A stretch of 64,000 nt of DNA from Nemertoderma westbladi (Eukaryota; Xenacoelomorpha; Nemertodermatida; Nemertodermatidae), in the NCBI GenBank assembly GCA_032718475.1, contig JAUCBJ010004063.1, positions 16,500 through 80,499 on the forward strand. Direction: 5' to 3'. Shown piece by piece: positions 1 to 11,500 of this stretch. Numbering within the stretch: the first letter of the stretch is position 1; the number at the start of each line of letters is the position of its first letter. Position numbers and translations under genes: made by a program. The notes under the pieces are model-generated. The model was not told where the DNA came from. It ran no database searches and saw nothing but the letters and a program-made list of their open reading frames with translations.

Positions 1-300
1 TGAGTGCTTAAATTTACGCAAAAAAAACCGTCAACATTCATCAATACTTACTTACTAAAAGTCAACAAGACTTAAACGGTTTTTTGTTATTGCATATATT
101 ATTAATAGATATAAGAAAACGCACAACGGTTTTATTGGAATTTGTATCTTTTGACTTAAAAGGTTTTTTACTATTAGAAGAAAAGGCGCGAAATTCAAAA
201 TTGAAATTTCACCAAGTGACTTGCGTTGTTTTGACATCACATGGGTGTCTGCTGTCTGCTATGGAAAAACTTGCCGACTAGTGGATAGACATTGTAATTG

Positions 301-1419
301 CATTAGGCCCATTCTCACCAAAATTGGCCAAAACGGGTGTAAACTTTTCCAAAAAATTTTTTCTCCAGAATATAATAAACCAATATATTTTCTGAAAGCT
401 CTTGATGTCAGGAATTTCATGGGGACCATAGTCAAACACTTTTGCGCCGTTTAAAAAATTTATTTGGCATTTAAAACGAGTCCGCCCTGTAATGATTTGT
501 CCGGCCTGTAATGCTTTAACATTTCTTGGTAAATGTTTAATAATCCCCGCCTATAATTATATTTTGAATAATGAAAGATAAACTTTTATTATATTAAACA
601 TATATATTACATAGTGAACGTGATCCCAGAGCCTCCCAGAGCCATACATTACCAGGGGCGGACACCATTACATTGCCATTACAGTGATTGATCATTGTCT
701 GTAGATAATTTGCAGTGTGGCTATAACCTACATATTTCATACACCCCTTGAAAGCGCCTTGAAATACGAATCTGGCAGTATTTTTACTAGCTCTTATCTG
801 TGATTTATCACTTTCAAATAGGCAATGTGTGACCATTACAGGGGCCGGACAAATTGATTGTTACATTAATATTGGTCAACTTAGAAAATTAAGCAAATGC
901 GATGAAATTTTAACATGGTCATCCCGAGAAAATTTGCTTTCAAATGAATATTAACTTTTAGGATTGATTGCTCTTAAAAAGTTGAAATGAAATGAGCACC
1001 ATTACAGGGTCGGACATAAAAATCAGAAAAGTGTCGGACACGATGATAAATGCAGCTGTACGACACCAACTACATTGTACGTATACAAATACAGCTGAAA
1101 ACGAATATCCATTTACCCGGCTTTCTAACGGTATTTTGGTTTACTGGATATGACCTTGGGTTGGAATTTTATAACAGTTTGTTCTACTAGCACTTTGGAC
1201 CTGGGACATGTGAAAATGCCATTTTGACCATGTTTTTGGCCATATTATGTTCTGCTACGGGAAGACATATGTTTGAGCTGAAATTAACTGTTCAAAATCT
1301 ACGCTTCAGCAGCTTTCTTTGAAGCCATCAACCACTTTCTAGAACCGCCATAAACGCAATAAATATTATGGCTTCAGGACACCCGTTTGGCCAATTTTGG
1401 TGAGAATGGCCCATTAATG
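301..1419. mobile_element. Inverted-repeat-bounded element, non-coding (putative MITE)
   Basis: Bases 301-339 and the reverse complement of 1380-1419 match over about 39 bases (core ATTCTCACCAAAATTGGCC), apart from small indels. They enclose about 1.04 kb with no credible open frame. Inside, a CATTACAGG-GCCGGACA motif recurs in both orientations near 480-512, 831-855 and 1000-1018, suggesting a second nested inverted unit. Inverted ends without a transposase fit a non-autonomous DNA element, but I see no clear target-site duplication. The family is unknown. Bases 1-300 hold nothing I recognise. Confidence 0.55.
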
Positions 1420-1525
1420 TAAACCCTAAGTAAATGTGACTATATTTTAATTTTTAATGCCGCCACACATTTGAATTGTAGGTACCGGTACCACAGACTC
1501 GATGTGTATTATGGCGCGAAATTGG

Positions 1526-2596
1526 CTGCACCAGCAGTGTACCAAAACCTGCCTGTGTTCGCGAATTTGGCTGCACCAGCAGTGTACCAAAACCTGCCTG
1601 TGTTCGCGAATAGGCTGCACCAGCAGTGTACCAAAACCTGCCTGTGTTCGCGAATTTGGCTGCACCAGAGTGTACCAAAATATGCCTGTATTCGCGAATT
1701 TGGCTGCACCAGCAGTGTACCAAAACCTGCCTGTGTTCGCGTATTTGGCTGCACCAGCAGTGTACCAAAACCTGCCTGTGTTCGCGAATAGTCTGCACCA
1801 GCAGTGTACCAAAACCTGCCTGTGTTCGCGAATTTGGCTGCACCAGAGTGTACCAAAATATGCCTGTATTCGCGAATTTGGCTGCACCAGCAGTGTACCA
1901 AAACCTGCCTGTGTTCGCGAATAGGCTGCACCAGCAGTGTACCAAAACCTGCCTGTGTTCGCGAATTTGGCTGCACCAGAGTGTACCAAAATATGCCTGT
2001 ATTCGCGAATTTGGCTGCACCAGCAGTGTACCAAAACCTGCCTGTGTTCGCGTATTTGGCTGCACCAGCAGTGTACCAAAACCTGCCTGTGTTCGCGAAT
2101 AGTCTGCACCAGCAGTGTACCAAAACCTGCCTGTGTTCGCGAATAGTCTGCACCAGCAGTGTACCAAAACCTGCCTGTGTTCGCGAATTTGGCTGCACCA
2201 GAGTGTACCAAAATATGCCTGTATTCGCGAATTTGGCTGCACCAGCAGTGTACCAAAACCAGCCTGTGTTCGCGTATTTGGCTGCACCAGCAGTGTACCA
2301 AAACCTGCCTGTGTTCGCGAATTTGGCTGCACCAGCAGTGTACCAAAACCTGCCTGTGTTCGCGAATTTGGCTGCACCAGCAGTGTACCAAAACCTGCCT
2401 GTGTTCGCGAATTTGGCTGCACCAGCAGTGTACCAAAACCTGCCTGTGTTCGCGAATTTGGCTGCACCAGCAGTGTACCAAAACCTGCCTGTGTTCGCGT
2501 ATTTGGCTGCACCAGCAGTGTACCAAAACCTGCCTGTGTTCGCGAATTTGGCTGCACCAGCAGTGTACCAAAACCTGCCTGTGTTCGCGAATTTTC
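1526..2596. repeat. 44/45-bp minisatellite, about 24 units
   Basis: Tandem units share the core CTGCACCAGCAGTGTACC followed by TTCGCGAAT. Most units are 44 or 45 bp; a shorter variant carries CCAGAGTGTACC and TATGCCTGTATTCG. The variants come in a recurring order (AGG- or AGT-ended unit, TTGG-ended unit, short variant, GCGTAT variant), which is a higher-order repeat. The 3' third is nearly homogeneous, the 5' two thirds are mixed. Long open frames on both strands here are by-products of the period. The array probably lies in an intron upstream of the CaMKII-like exons. Confidence 0.93.
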
Positions 2597-2659
2597 ATTT
2601 GCGATATCGTTTTTAGTTTTCGAATTATCACTGTCTCTCCATGTCTGCGGGTCTGATCG

Positions 2660-2800
2660 TTGAAATGTAAGTTAGACAGACAGCCAGAGCCAGACCAATA
2701 TACAGACAGACTATAAAACAGAACATAAAAATTGGCATTATAAATTAAATCACGGACCTCAAAAACCACCAATGGAAATGTTAGCTCCTTCATAGATTAT
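2660..2800. repeat. Degenerate copy of a dispersed GACAGAC-rich repeat
   Basis: A run of GACAGACAGCCAG-type sequence is followed by AAAACCACCAATGG-like and ATGTTAGCTCC motifs. The same order (GACAGACAGAC, then AAACCCCCATA, then ATGTTAG) is seen at 32260-32380 and four times in tandem at 43954-44495, so this is a dispersed family. No terminal repeats or coding potential are visible. Confidence 0.45.
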
Positions 2801-3051
2801 TATTACCTATACCAACATTATTACCAAGCAGACCCCAGACGGACAGTTTTCAGCTGGAAGATATAAAATTTGAAGGCAATTTTCTCGGAATTTATTTTTT
2901 TCACCCAATTAAAAATACTGCTCATGCCATTTCCTAACCGATTTTTTTTGTAATTTTCACTTTTTCAGAAGCTTCGGTAAATTTCTGGCAGTTTTTTCAT
3001 TTCAGAAGATTTTATAATATTTCGTGATAAATTTACAAATTAAAAACCACA

Positions 3052-3087
3052 GGGGGGGTTGCCATCCCCCCCCCCCCCCCCCCCCCC
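3052..3087. repeat. G7 / C22 homopolymer pair (potential hairpin)
   Basis: A run of seven G at 3052-3058 is followed after TTGCCAT by 22 C. The two can pair as a short hairpin and the C run is i-motif/G-quadruplex-prone. Homopolymers of this length are also frequent sites of sequencing error, so the exact count is not reliable. Confidence 0.8.
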
Positions 3088-3301
3088 TGATTAATGCATT
3101 AACTTACTTCGAATGTATTTACATACAGGTTGTACAATGCAAAAACACCGTAAGTACAGAAAACAACAAGTCAAATTATTAATGGAAAGTGAAAAATAAT
3201 CATGTAGAAAAATTCCCCACCCCGATTTTAGGGTTATAAAAAAATTTAATTCGCGGACATTTTAAAATCACCAATCTGAATCAACGAACTAATGCACACA
3301 G

Positions 3302-3373
3302 TAATTTTTTGAATTACTGCTGTCTTTTCACATTGCACGGCAGCGCTGTAACACAACTGATCCTGATTGAAAG
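3302..3373 (+). CDS. Candidate penultimate exon, CaMKII-type association (NTF2-like) domain
   Basis: The segment reads ...TLHGSAVTQLILIE and ends GAAAG|GTAAAGT, a good donor. It leaves two bases (AG) that join the single A opening the exon at 3594 to make an arginine codon, so the phase fits. The motif order (small residue-rich strand, hydrophobic strand, then a DG turn) matches the central beta strands of NTF2-like domains. The 3' acceptor is the weak point: CACACAG|T at 3301 is one choice and CGGCAG at 3344 another, so the left edge is uncertain. It could also be a chance open stretch. Confidence 0.4.
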
Positions 3374-3593
3374 GTAAAGTAATTACAGAGGAACAGATGG
3401 GCTATAATAACAGAAAACTGAACAAACCAATTTTTATAGTTTGAAACATTATTAATTTTACTAAACAATCCTTTATTAGTATATCGTCTATTTTCCTATA
3501 ATTGGTTCATCAATTATTAAGGACATTGAAGATTGAAAACGAGACGTGAAAGTCAGTTTTAATTTCCATTTTAATACGACTTTGTGATTACAG

Positions 3594-3708
3594 AGATGGA
3601 TTGCCGATGACAAAGCAGACAGAGGAGACGAGAGTGTGGCAGAGGAAAGACGGTAAATGGCTCCTTCTACACTTCCATAAATCAGCCAGTTCAGTATCCA
3701 AGTTCTAG
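3594..3708 (+). CDS. CAMK2: Terminal exon of a CaMKII-like gene (C-terminus of association domain)
   Basis: After the acceptor TGTGATTACAG, the frame starting with GAT at 3595 reads [20 protein letters not shown], then [12 protein letters not shown] and a TAG stop at 3706-3708. The EETRVW-x-R-x-DGKW-xxx-HFHxS pattern is the signature C-terminus of the CaMKII association domain, which folds like NTF2 and assembles the kinase into dodecameric or tetradecameric rings. What is seen is only about 38 residues of the end of that domain. The kinase, calmodulin-binding segment and first half of the association domain are not in the window. The loop before LPMT is a few residues shorter than in vertebrate CaMKII, and WHRRDGKW is WQRKDGKW here. 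DUF4440/SnoaL-like NTF2 proteins share part of the motif, so a stand-alone NTF2-like protein is the alternative. The frame is intact. Confidence 0.68.
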
Positions 3709-4517
3709 AATAGACATCTAGAACCTTTAAATCCCCCTGGAGTAGCTAACTCAACGATTACTATGGTTACGGTCGTGTAACTAGGACTTATCTGCACGAC
3801 AGCTGTTGGATGTGAAGGTTTTTCTGTTCCCCTACTGAGAGTGTCTAACTTTCTTCCACTACTGACTCACTCACTACTTTACTGGCATTCAAGATATCAT
3901 CCAACCGTGTTGTTTAACACACGCCATTTTATCACACCGTTTATCGCATTTATTATTTTTCCCACTATTGTTTCTGTTATAAACCGGTTGTTCAGCTGTT
4001 ACTTACTTTGGATACGGTGCTGTTAACACTTCCGCGAACTATGTTCAATAGATCCGCGGTACGTTACAATTGTTTCTGCTCTCCACTTTGTTACTTACCG
4101 GTTTCAATGTGTGTATTTCTTTCGATGCAATTATCATTTTTCGTACTGTGTTGTTTTTTTGGTTATCGTTTTGCTCAATATTTATTAATGGTGCATCTTC
4201 CTTTACTTTTGAGTGTTTATTATTTTTTCTATCACTTTTACCCCCTTTTATTATGTTTCTCTCATATCATGTAATACATTATGTACTCTAGTTCTATAAA
4301 TTGCTGCAAATTTTTTCTGATACGTAAACTTTTCTTCTTTTGCTACATTATTCTAATCGCTGCCTTTTGTGGCCGTTTATTTAAAGCATATCGCTCCGCT
4401 CGGTGTCGCTATATTTTTGACGCCGTGAAAATTAATTATTACGTTTATTAAATTTATCGTTATTGTATTGATATTTATAAAGAATGATTAATCGTTTATA
4501 AAGTCTAGTGTTTAAAC
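3709..4517. other. 3' flank of the CaMKII-like exon, no gene seen
   Basis: This T-rich stretch has only short frames of hydrophobic, low-complexity composition and no recognisable product. It probably includes the 3' UTR of the upstream exon. At 4478-4500 a GATTAATCGTTTATAAAG segment resembles the 21-bp unit amplified downstream. Confidence 0.5.
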
Positions 4518-4925
4518 GGGATCCCGATCCCGAAAAACCGGGATCCCGACAAAAAATGCAATCCCGGCCGCGGTCCCGGTCCCGATCCCGATCCCGACGT
4601 TTTTTGTACCGGGTTCCCGGAAGTATAAATAAAATAGTTAAGTAAATTTGGTGATTATCTAATAAATAGATCCAGCAGAACGGAAATGTTTTGATTATAA
4701 ATAATTTTTATTTCAGTAAACCATCCAGTAATTAATTGCAAAATAATTTTATTATAACTTTATCTTACTAATATTTCAGAAGTGTAAGATAAAGTGATTG
4801 TTACCCAGAACCCGCCACATACACTAATAACAATTAAGGAATTTAATCCCGATCCCGAAAAACGGGATCCCGCGAGTGATAATCGCGGTCCCGATCCCGG
4901 AAATCCCGAATAGTCTGATCCCGTA
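4518..4925. mobile_element. CCCGATCCCG-ended repeat element, copy 1
   Basis: Both ends carry runs of (T)CCCGATCCCG/CGGGATCCCG, and the middle contains AGCAGAACGGAAATGTTTTG and TTTCAGTAAACCATCCAGTA. The same ends and middle appear at 27883-28256 with scattered differences, which defines a dispersed element of about 400 bp. There is no open frame. The CGGGATCCCG ends are palindromic, so the element can fold back on itself. Class unknown. Confidence 0.7.
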
Positions 4926-4929
4926 TAAA

Positions 4930-5737
4930 CACTATTATAAACTATGGTTAATAGGTTATAAACTATGGTTAATCGATTATAAAATATGGTTAATCGTTTA
5001 TAAACAATGGTTAATCGTTTATAAACTATGGTTAATCGTTTATAAACTATGGTTAATCGTTTATAAACTATGGTTAATCGTTTATAAACTATGGTTAATC
5101 GTTTATAAACTATGGTTAATCTTTTATAAACTATGGTTAATCGTTTATAAACTATGGTTAATCGTTTATAAACTATGGTTAATCGTTTATAAACTATGGT
5201 TAATCGTTTATAAACTATGGTTAATCGTTTATAAACTATGGTTAATCGTTTATAAACTATGGTTAATCGTTTATAAACTATGGTTAATCGTTTATAAACT
5301 ATGGTTAATCGTTTATAAACTATGGTTAATCGTTTATAAACTATGATTAATCGTTTATAAACTATGGTTAATCGTTTATAAACTATGGTTAATCGTTTAT
5401 AAACTATGGTTAATCGTTTATAAACTATGGTTAATCGTTTATAAACTATGGTTAATCGTTTATAAACTATGGTTAATCGTTTATAAACTATGGTTAATCG
5501 TTTATAAACTATGGTTAATCTTTTATAAACTATGGTTAATCGTTTATAAACTATGGTTAATCGTTTATAAACTATGGTTAATCGTTTATAAACTATGGTT
5601 AATCGTTTATAAACTATGGTTAATCGTTTATAAACTATGGTTAATCGTTTATAAACTATGGTTAATCGTTTATAAACTATGGTTAATCGTTTATAAACTA
5701 TGGTTAATCGTTTATAAACTATGGTTAATTTTTTATT
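4930..5737. repeat. 21-bp minisatellite, about 38 units
   Basis: The unit TTATAAACTATGGTTAATCG+T repeats with very little variation; the first few units differ (AATAGG, AATCGATT). It starts directly at the end of the CCCGATCCCG element, whose terminal sequence continues into TATAAACACTATTATAAACT, so the array may have grown from the element's flank. An open frame through the array is a consequence of the 21-bp period and is not taken as a gene. Confidence 0.95.
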
Positions 5738-8586
5738 AAGTATGGTTTAATTACTTTAATTGTTTATGGTTTAATCAAGTGTTTTTTTAATAATTCTGCC
5801 ACCGAAATAAAGTTATTTATTCCACCTTATTAGAATCAAATGGCGCCTATATTAAATTTGAAATGTTCCACTTCCTCATTGAATATTGAATCCATTTGAT
5901 GCCATGCTGCAGGATAATATATTAAATTTTGTGCAGTTTTGGACTTTGTGCTAATATGCCTAGCCCTGATTCAGCCTAACCCCAACGAATACACCTGGAA
6001 CTCAAACCTAACGATAATCTTATAAGTTTTTAATTATTTTTAATGTAAGTTAATTTCATTTCTACTGTAATTTTATCTCCAGATAATTATTAAGTATTCT
6101 GGCTTCTCTTAGGTATCATGCAGACAGGTGCATGATACCGTGATATGGTGCATGGTACAGACCGAGAGACGTGCGTCAGTGCGTGCATACGTAGGCCACT
6201 GCGTACTCCAACTTCATAAAGCAAGCTAATTGGGACCGAATTGTTACCCACAGTGTTTGATGTCTGTGGCGGTTGTTGTTATGGAAACCGGAATAGGCCT
6301 AAACAAAAGCAAAAAACGTTAAAATGATCCTACCTTTTATTATTTTAATCTACTTACACTGGTTGTAATTAATTGTTTTCACTTCTATTTGGGTTACTCG
6401 TAGTATGGAAAATCCGTGCTATTTAATTATTAGCCTTTTTGAATTTAGAAATACTTCTAATGATTATTATTAGATATATAAGTTCCGTCCGCTTATTTTA
6501 ATTTAATGGAACAGGAAAGAAATTGGTTGACATTAGTTAAGTTATTCTCATTAAAATCGTAATATTAATTATAATTTTTGTTATCAAGCCAGTAGGAAAA
6601 ACTTTACCTGTGGTTATGGAAAAATCTACAAATAACAACTGCAGACCAGATGTTGCATGCAAACTCAAATCAGCTGAGGGCAGTCAACTGATCGACAAGT
6701 TATGCCCCAGATGGAGGCTTTATCAAGAGGCTAAGATCGTCTGAATAATACATTAGTCCCCAGTGGTATACGAAACAGCTACCATGATAAAGAGTACCGG
6801 TAGTATAGAGGAACAAGTATTGAGAAGCAGCACCGAAAACTTTCGCCAATTAGGTTTCTGTTTGTCGAAAACGGGCCGGTGCGTACGAATATAACAATTT
6901 CAAACCTTTGTAGAACATATTGAGATTACTTTAAAAGGTTTCAACAACACACGTTAGTCAGTCATGTTCTCACCGCTGTGTATATGGTTGTCCCGACCTG
7001 CCATCTTCTTTTGCCCAGCCCCATTATCAGTTACCTTGGTTACTGCTTCCCGTGCTGCAAGCAATAAAATAAATATTTATAATATTCACACGCAATATTA
7101 CCAACAAGCCGAAACGCGCGTGTCACAAGTTTGCGTTGCTGCTTCCCTCTCAGTGACTCAAACTCATCTCTTAATGAAACTTGTTTCTTCTCCCTTTGGA
7201 ACTCATATATTCGTACTGATGCTCTTTAGCAGTTAGTTTCTTAATAACGCCCTATATGGAGCGAGATTCACCGAACAGCTGTCTGTATTGAAGCAGCCCA
7301 CCGTGGCGCTTTACATACCTACCGTTAATGTTTTTGCTTCTTGGTAACAATTTTATAAATTAAATAATTTAACTATAATTTAACTCCGCTTTATTTACTA
7401 TTACAATTTTCTCATATAGTTCTCAACAGTTAATTAACATTTCGTTAATTTATTTATACGTGGACAATTTATATTAATATCAATTGTTTAATTATATTTT
7501 ATTTGATACTAATGTTATAGCTACTACGTATTATCAGGTACTGAAATAATTTTATTTAATTACTTCAGGAAGCTGATAGTTTGCTTTCCCAACTTCCTAA
7601 TGAGTGAGTCCGTCTTAATTTCGCTTTCATTAAATTGCTACAACCGTTTGAAACATTATGTCCCCCGTTTATTACCAATATTACATCAGTCGCACCGCTG
7701 CTATGCATATCCTTTTGATTGAAAGTGGCTTTACAAGGATTCTGTACCTGTAAAAACATCTCAATTTCGTTAAGAATTATCTGAGATATGAGCTTTCGAA
7801 ATTTGCATGTTTTGCACTACTCTACTCATATTAATTATCAAATTACTATTTCCCGAGCGATATTAAAATGTTTTTACAGATTTAGAATTAATTATAACCA
7901 GCTAGCTTTCAATAGGTCCACCAATTAATATGGCTAAATAAACATGCTGCAGTCCGATAGTTGCAATTCTGGTAATTTATGGAGGAGACAATTATTTTTC
8001 CAAACAGTTGTAGCAATATAATTAAATAACAAATAACAATAACCTTTACTTAATGAATATTCGGGAAGACAAACTGTGTCAGTTTCAATTATAATTCGAC
8101 GCGATTATTAAGATTTCTAGAAATATTTGAGGCCAGTGAGTTTATAATATGTTTTATCGTGTTCGATGAGCGGTTAATATTCTTTCTATATCTAGTACCT
8201 CTTTAAGAATTAGGACGGAATTAAACCGAATAAATAGGATTGTTATCCTTTAACAAAAATATATCATATCCTAATAGTTAATTTACGTGTTTAAGTGTTC
8301 AGTGAATTTTCCAGAATAATAATGAATCTTATCTCTAGAAGTTGCTCAACAACTACCAAAGATTCATCCATATCAATATCAAACTCAGTTATGTTTCTAT
8401 AAATTTACAATTTAACGTCGCATGGCACTTCCTATTTTGTCTGGATTAACTCTTAAGCGTCAATTTATATTTTACATAACTTCTGTTATCAATTATTTTA
8501 CAATTTCACAGCGATTGTTTATTGTAATATTATATAGCTATGTTACTATTCAGATTTTTGGTACTTTCGTTTTCGCATTTTGTTTA
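5738..8586. other. AT-rich sequence without recognised genes
   Basis: Apart from a 42-codon frame at 6616-6744 (separate entry), I see nothing definite. Frames at 6964-7236 (+) and 7565-7759 (-) have no family motif and no flanking splice signals that I trust. Confidence 0.4.
6616..6744 (+). CDS. Small open frame, 42 codons, unknown
   Basis: ATG to TGA encodes 42 residues beginning MEKSTNNNCRPDVACK and ending RWRLYQEAKIV. Composition and codon use look less AT-driven than the surroundings, which is why it is listed. No family is recognised, no splice sites or poly(A) signal tie it to another exon, and it may be a fossil transposon piece or chance. Confidence 0.2.
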   Translation: MEKSTNNNCRPDVACKLKSAEGSQLIDKLCPRWRLYQEAKIV

Positions 8587-11500
8587 ACCTACATACTTTG
8601 ACCCAAACCTCTAGGTTACTGTTTACCTACATACTTTGACCCAAACCTCTAGGTTACTGTTTAACCCACATACTTTGACCCAAACCACTATGTTACTGTT
8701 TAACCTACATACTTTGGCCCAAACCTCTAGGTTACTGTTTAACCTACATACTTTGACCCAAACCTCTAGGTTACTGTTTAACCTACATACTTTGGTCCAA
8801 ACCTCTAGGTTACCGTTTAACCTACATACTTTGACCCAAACCACTAGGTTACTGTTTAACCTACATACTTTGGTCCAAACCTCTAGGTTACCGTTTAACC
8901 TACATACTTTGGCCCAAACCTCTAGGTTACTGTTTAACCTACATACTTTGGCCCAAACCACTAGGTTACTGTTTAACCTACATACTTTGGTCCAAACCAC
9001 TAGGTTACTGTTTAACCTACATACTTTGACCCAAACCTCTAGGTTACTGTTTAACCTACATACTTTGACCCAAACCTCTAGGTTACTGTTTAACCTACAT
9101 AATTTGGCCCAAACCACTAGGTTACTGTTTAACCTACATAATTTGGCCCAAACCACTAGGTTACTGTTTAACCTACATACTTTGGCCCAAACCACTAGGT
9201 TACTGTTTAACCTACTACTTTGGCCCAAACCACTAGGTTACTGTTTAACTTACATACATTGACCCAAACCACTATGTTACTGTTTAACCTACTACTTTGG
9301 CCCAAACCACTAGGTTACTGTTTAACCCACGTAGGCCTACTTTGGCCCAAAGCTCTAGGTTACTGTTTAACCTACATACTTTGGCCCAAACCACTAGGTT
9401 ACTGTTTAACCTACATACTTTGGCCCAAACCACTAGGTTACTGTTTAACCTACTACTTTGGCCCAAACCACTAGGTTACTGTTTAACTTACATACATTGA
9501 CCCAAACCACTATGTTACTGTTTAACCTACATAATTTGGCCCAAACCTCTAGGTTACTGTTTAACCTGCATACTTTGGCCCAAACCACTAGGTTACTGTT
9601 TAACTTACATACATTGACCCAAACCACTATGTTACTGTTTAACCTACTACTTTGGCCCAAACCACTAGGTTACTGTTTAACCTACATAATTTGGCCCAAA
9701 CCTCTAGGTTACTGTTTAACCTACATAATTTGGCCCAAACCTCTAGGTTACTGTTTAACCTACATAATTTGGCCCAAACCTCTAGGTTACTGTTTAACCT
9801 GCATACTTTGGCCCAAACCACTAGGTTACTGTTTAACCTACATACTTTGGCCCAAACCACTAGGTTACTGTTTAACCTACTACTTTGGCCCAAACCACTA
9901 GGTTACTGTTTAACTTACATACATTGACCCAAACCACTATGTTACTGTTTAACCTACATACTTTGGCCCAAACCTCTAGGTTATTTAACCTACATACTTT
10001 GGTCCAAACCACTAGGTTACTGTTTAACCTACATACTTTGGTCCAAACCTTTAGGTTACTGTTTAACCTACATACTTTCACCCAAACCACTATGTTACTG
10101 TTTAACCTACATACTTTGGCCCAAACCTCTAGGTTATTTAACCTACATACTTTGGTCCAAACCACTAGGTTACTGTTTAACCTACATGCTTTGGCCCAAA
10201 CCTCTAGGTTACTATTTAACCCACATACTTTGACCCAAACCTCTAGGTTACTATTTAACCCACATACTTTGACCCAAACCTCTAGGTTACTGTTTAACCT
10301 ACATACTTTGGCCCAAAGCACTAGGTTACTGTTTAACCTACATACTTTGGCCCAAAGCACTAGGTTACTGTTTAACCTACATACTTTGGCCCAAACCACT
10401 AGGTTACTGTTTAACTTACATTGACCCAAACCACTATGTTACTGTTTAACCTACATACTTTGGCCCAAACCTCTAGGTTATTTTACCTACATACTTTGGT
10501 CCAAACCACTAGGTTACTGTTTAACCTACATACTTTGGTCCAAACCTCTAGGCTACTGTTTAACCTACATACTTTCAGACAAACCACTATGTTACTGTTT
10601 AACCTACATACTTTGGCCCAAACCTCTAGGTTATTTAACCTACATACTTTGGTCCAAACCACTAGGTTACTGTTTAACCTACATACTTTGGTCCAAACCT
10701 CTAGGTTACTGTTTAACCTACATACTTTGGTCCAAACCACTAGGTTACTGTTTAACCTACATACTTTGGCCCAAACTACTAGGTTACTGTTTAACCTACA
10801 TACTTTGGCCCAAACCACTAGGTTACTGTTTAACCTACATACTTTGGCCCAAACCTCTAGGTTATTTAACCTACATACTTTGGTCCAAACCACTAGGTTA
10901 CTGTTTAACCTACATACTTTGGTCCAAACCTCTAGGTTACTGTTTAACCTACATACTTTGGTCCAAACCACTAGGTTACTGTTTAACCTACATACTTTGG
11001 CCCAAACCACTAGGTTACTGTTTAACCCACATACTTTGACCCAAACCTCTAGGTTACTGTTTAACCTACATACTTTGTCCCAAACCACTAGGTTACTGTT
11101 TAACCTACATACTTTGGTCCAAACCTCTAGGTTACTCTTTAACCTACATACTTTGACCCAAACCTCTAGGTTACTGTTTAACTTACATACTTTGACCCAA
11201 ACCTCTAGGTTACTGTTTAACTCACATACTTTGGTCCAAACCTCTAGGTTACTGTTTAACCTACATACTTTGGTCCAAACCTCTAGGTTACTCTTTAACC
11301 TACATACTTTGACCCAAACCTCTAGGTTACTGTTTAACCTACATACTTTGACCCAAACCTCTAGGTTACTGTTTAACCTACATACTTTGTCCCAAACCAC
11401 TAGGTTACTGTTTAACCTACATACTTTGTCCCAAACCACTAGGTTACTGTTTAACCTACATACTTTGACCCAAACCTCTAGGTTACCGTTTAACCTACAT

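Noticed and set aside
6964-7236. 90-codon + frame (MFSPLCIWLSRPAIFF...)
   Set aside because: No family motif, no splice context, composition of random AT-rich DNA after the first 30 codons.
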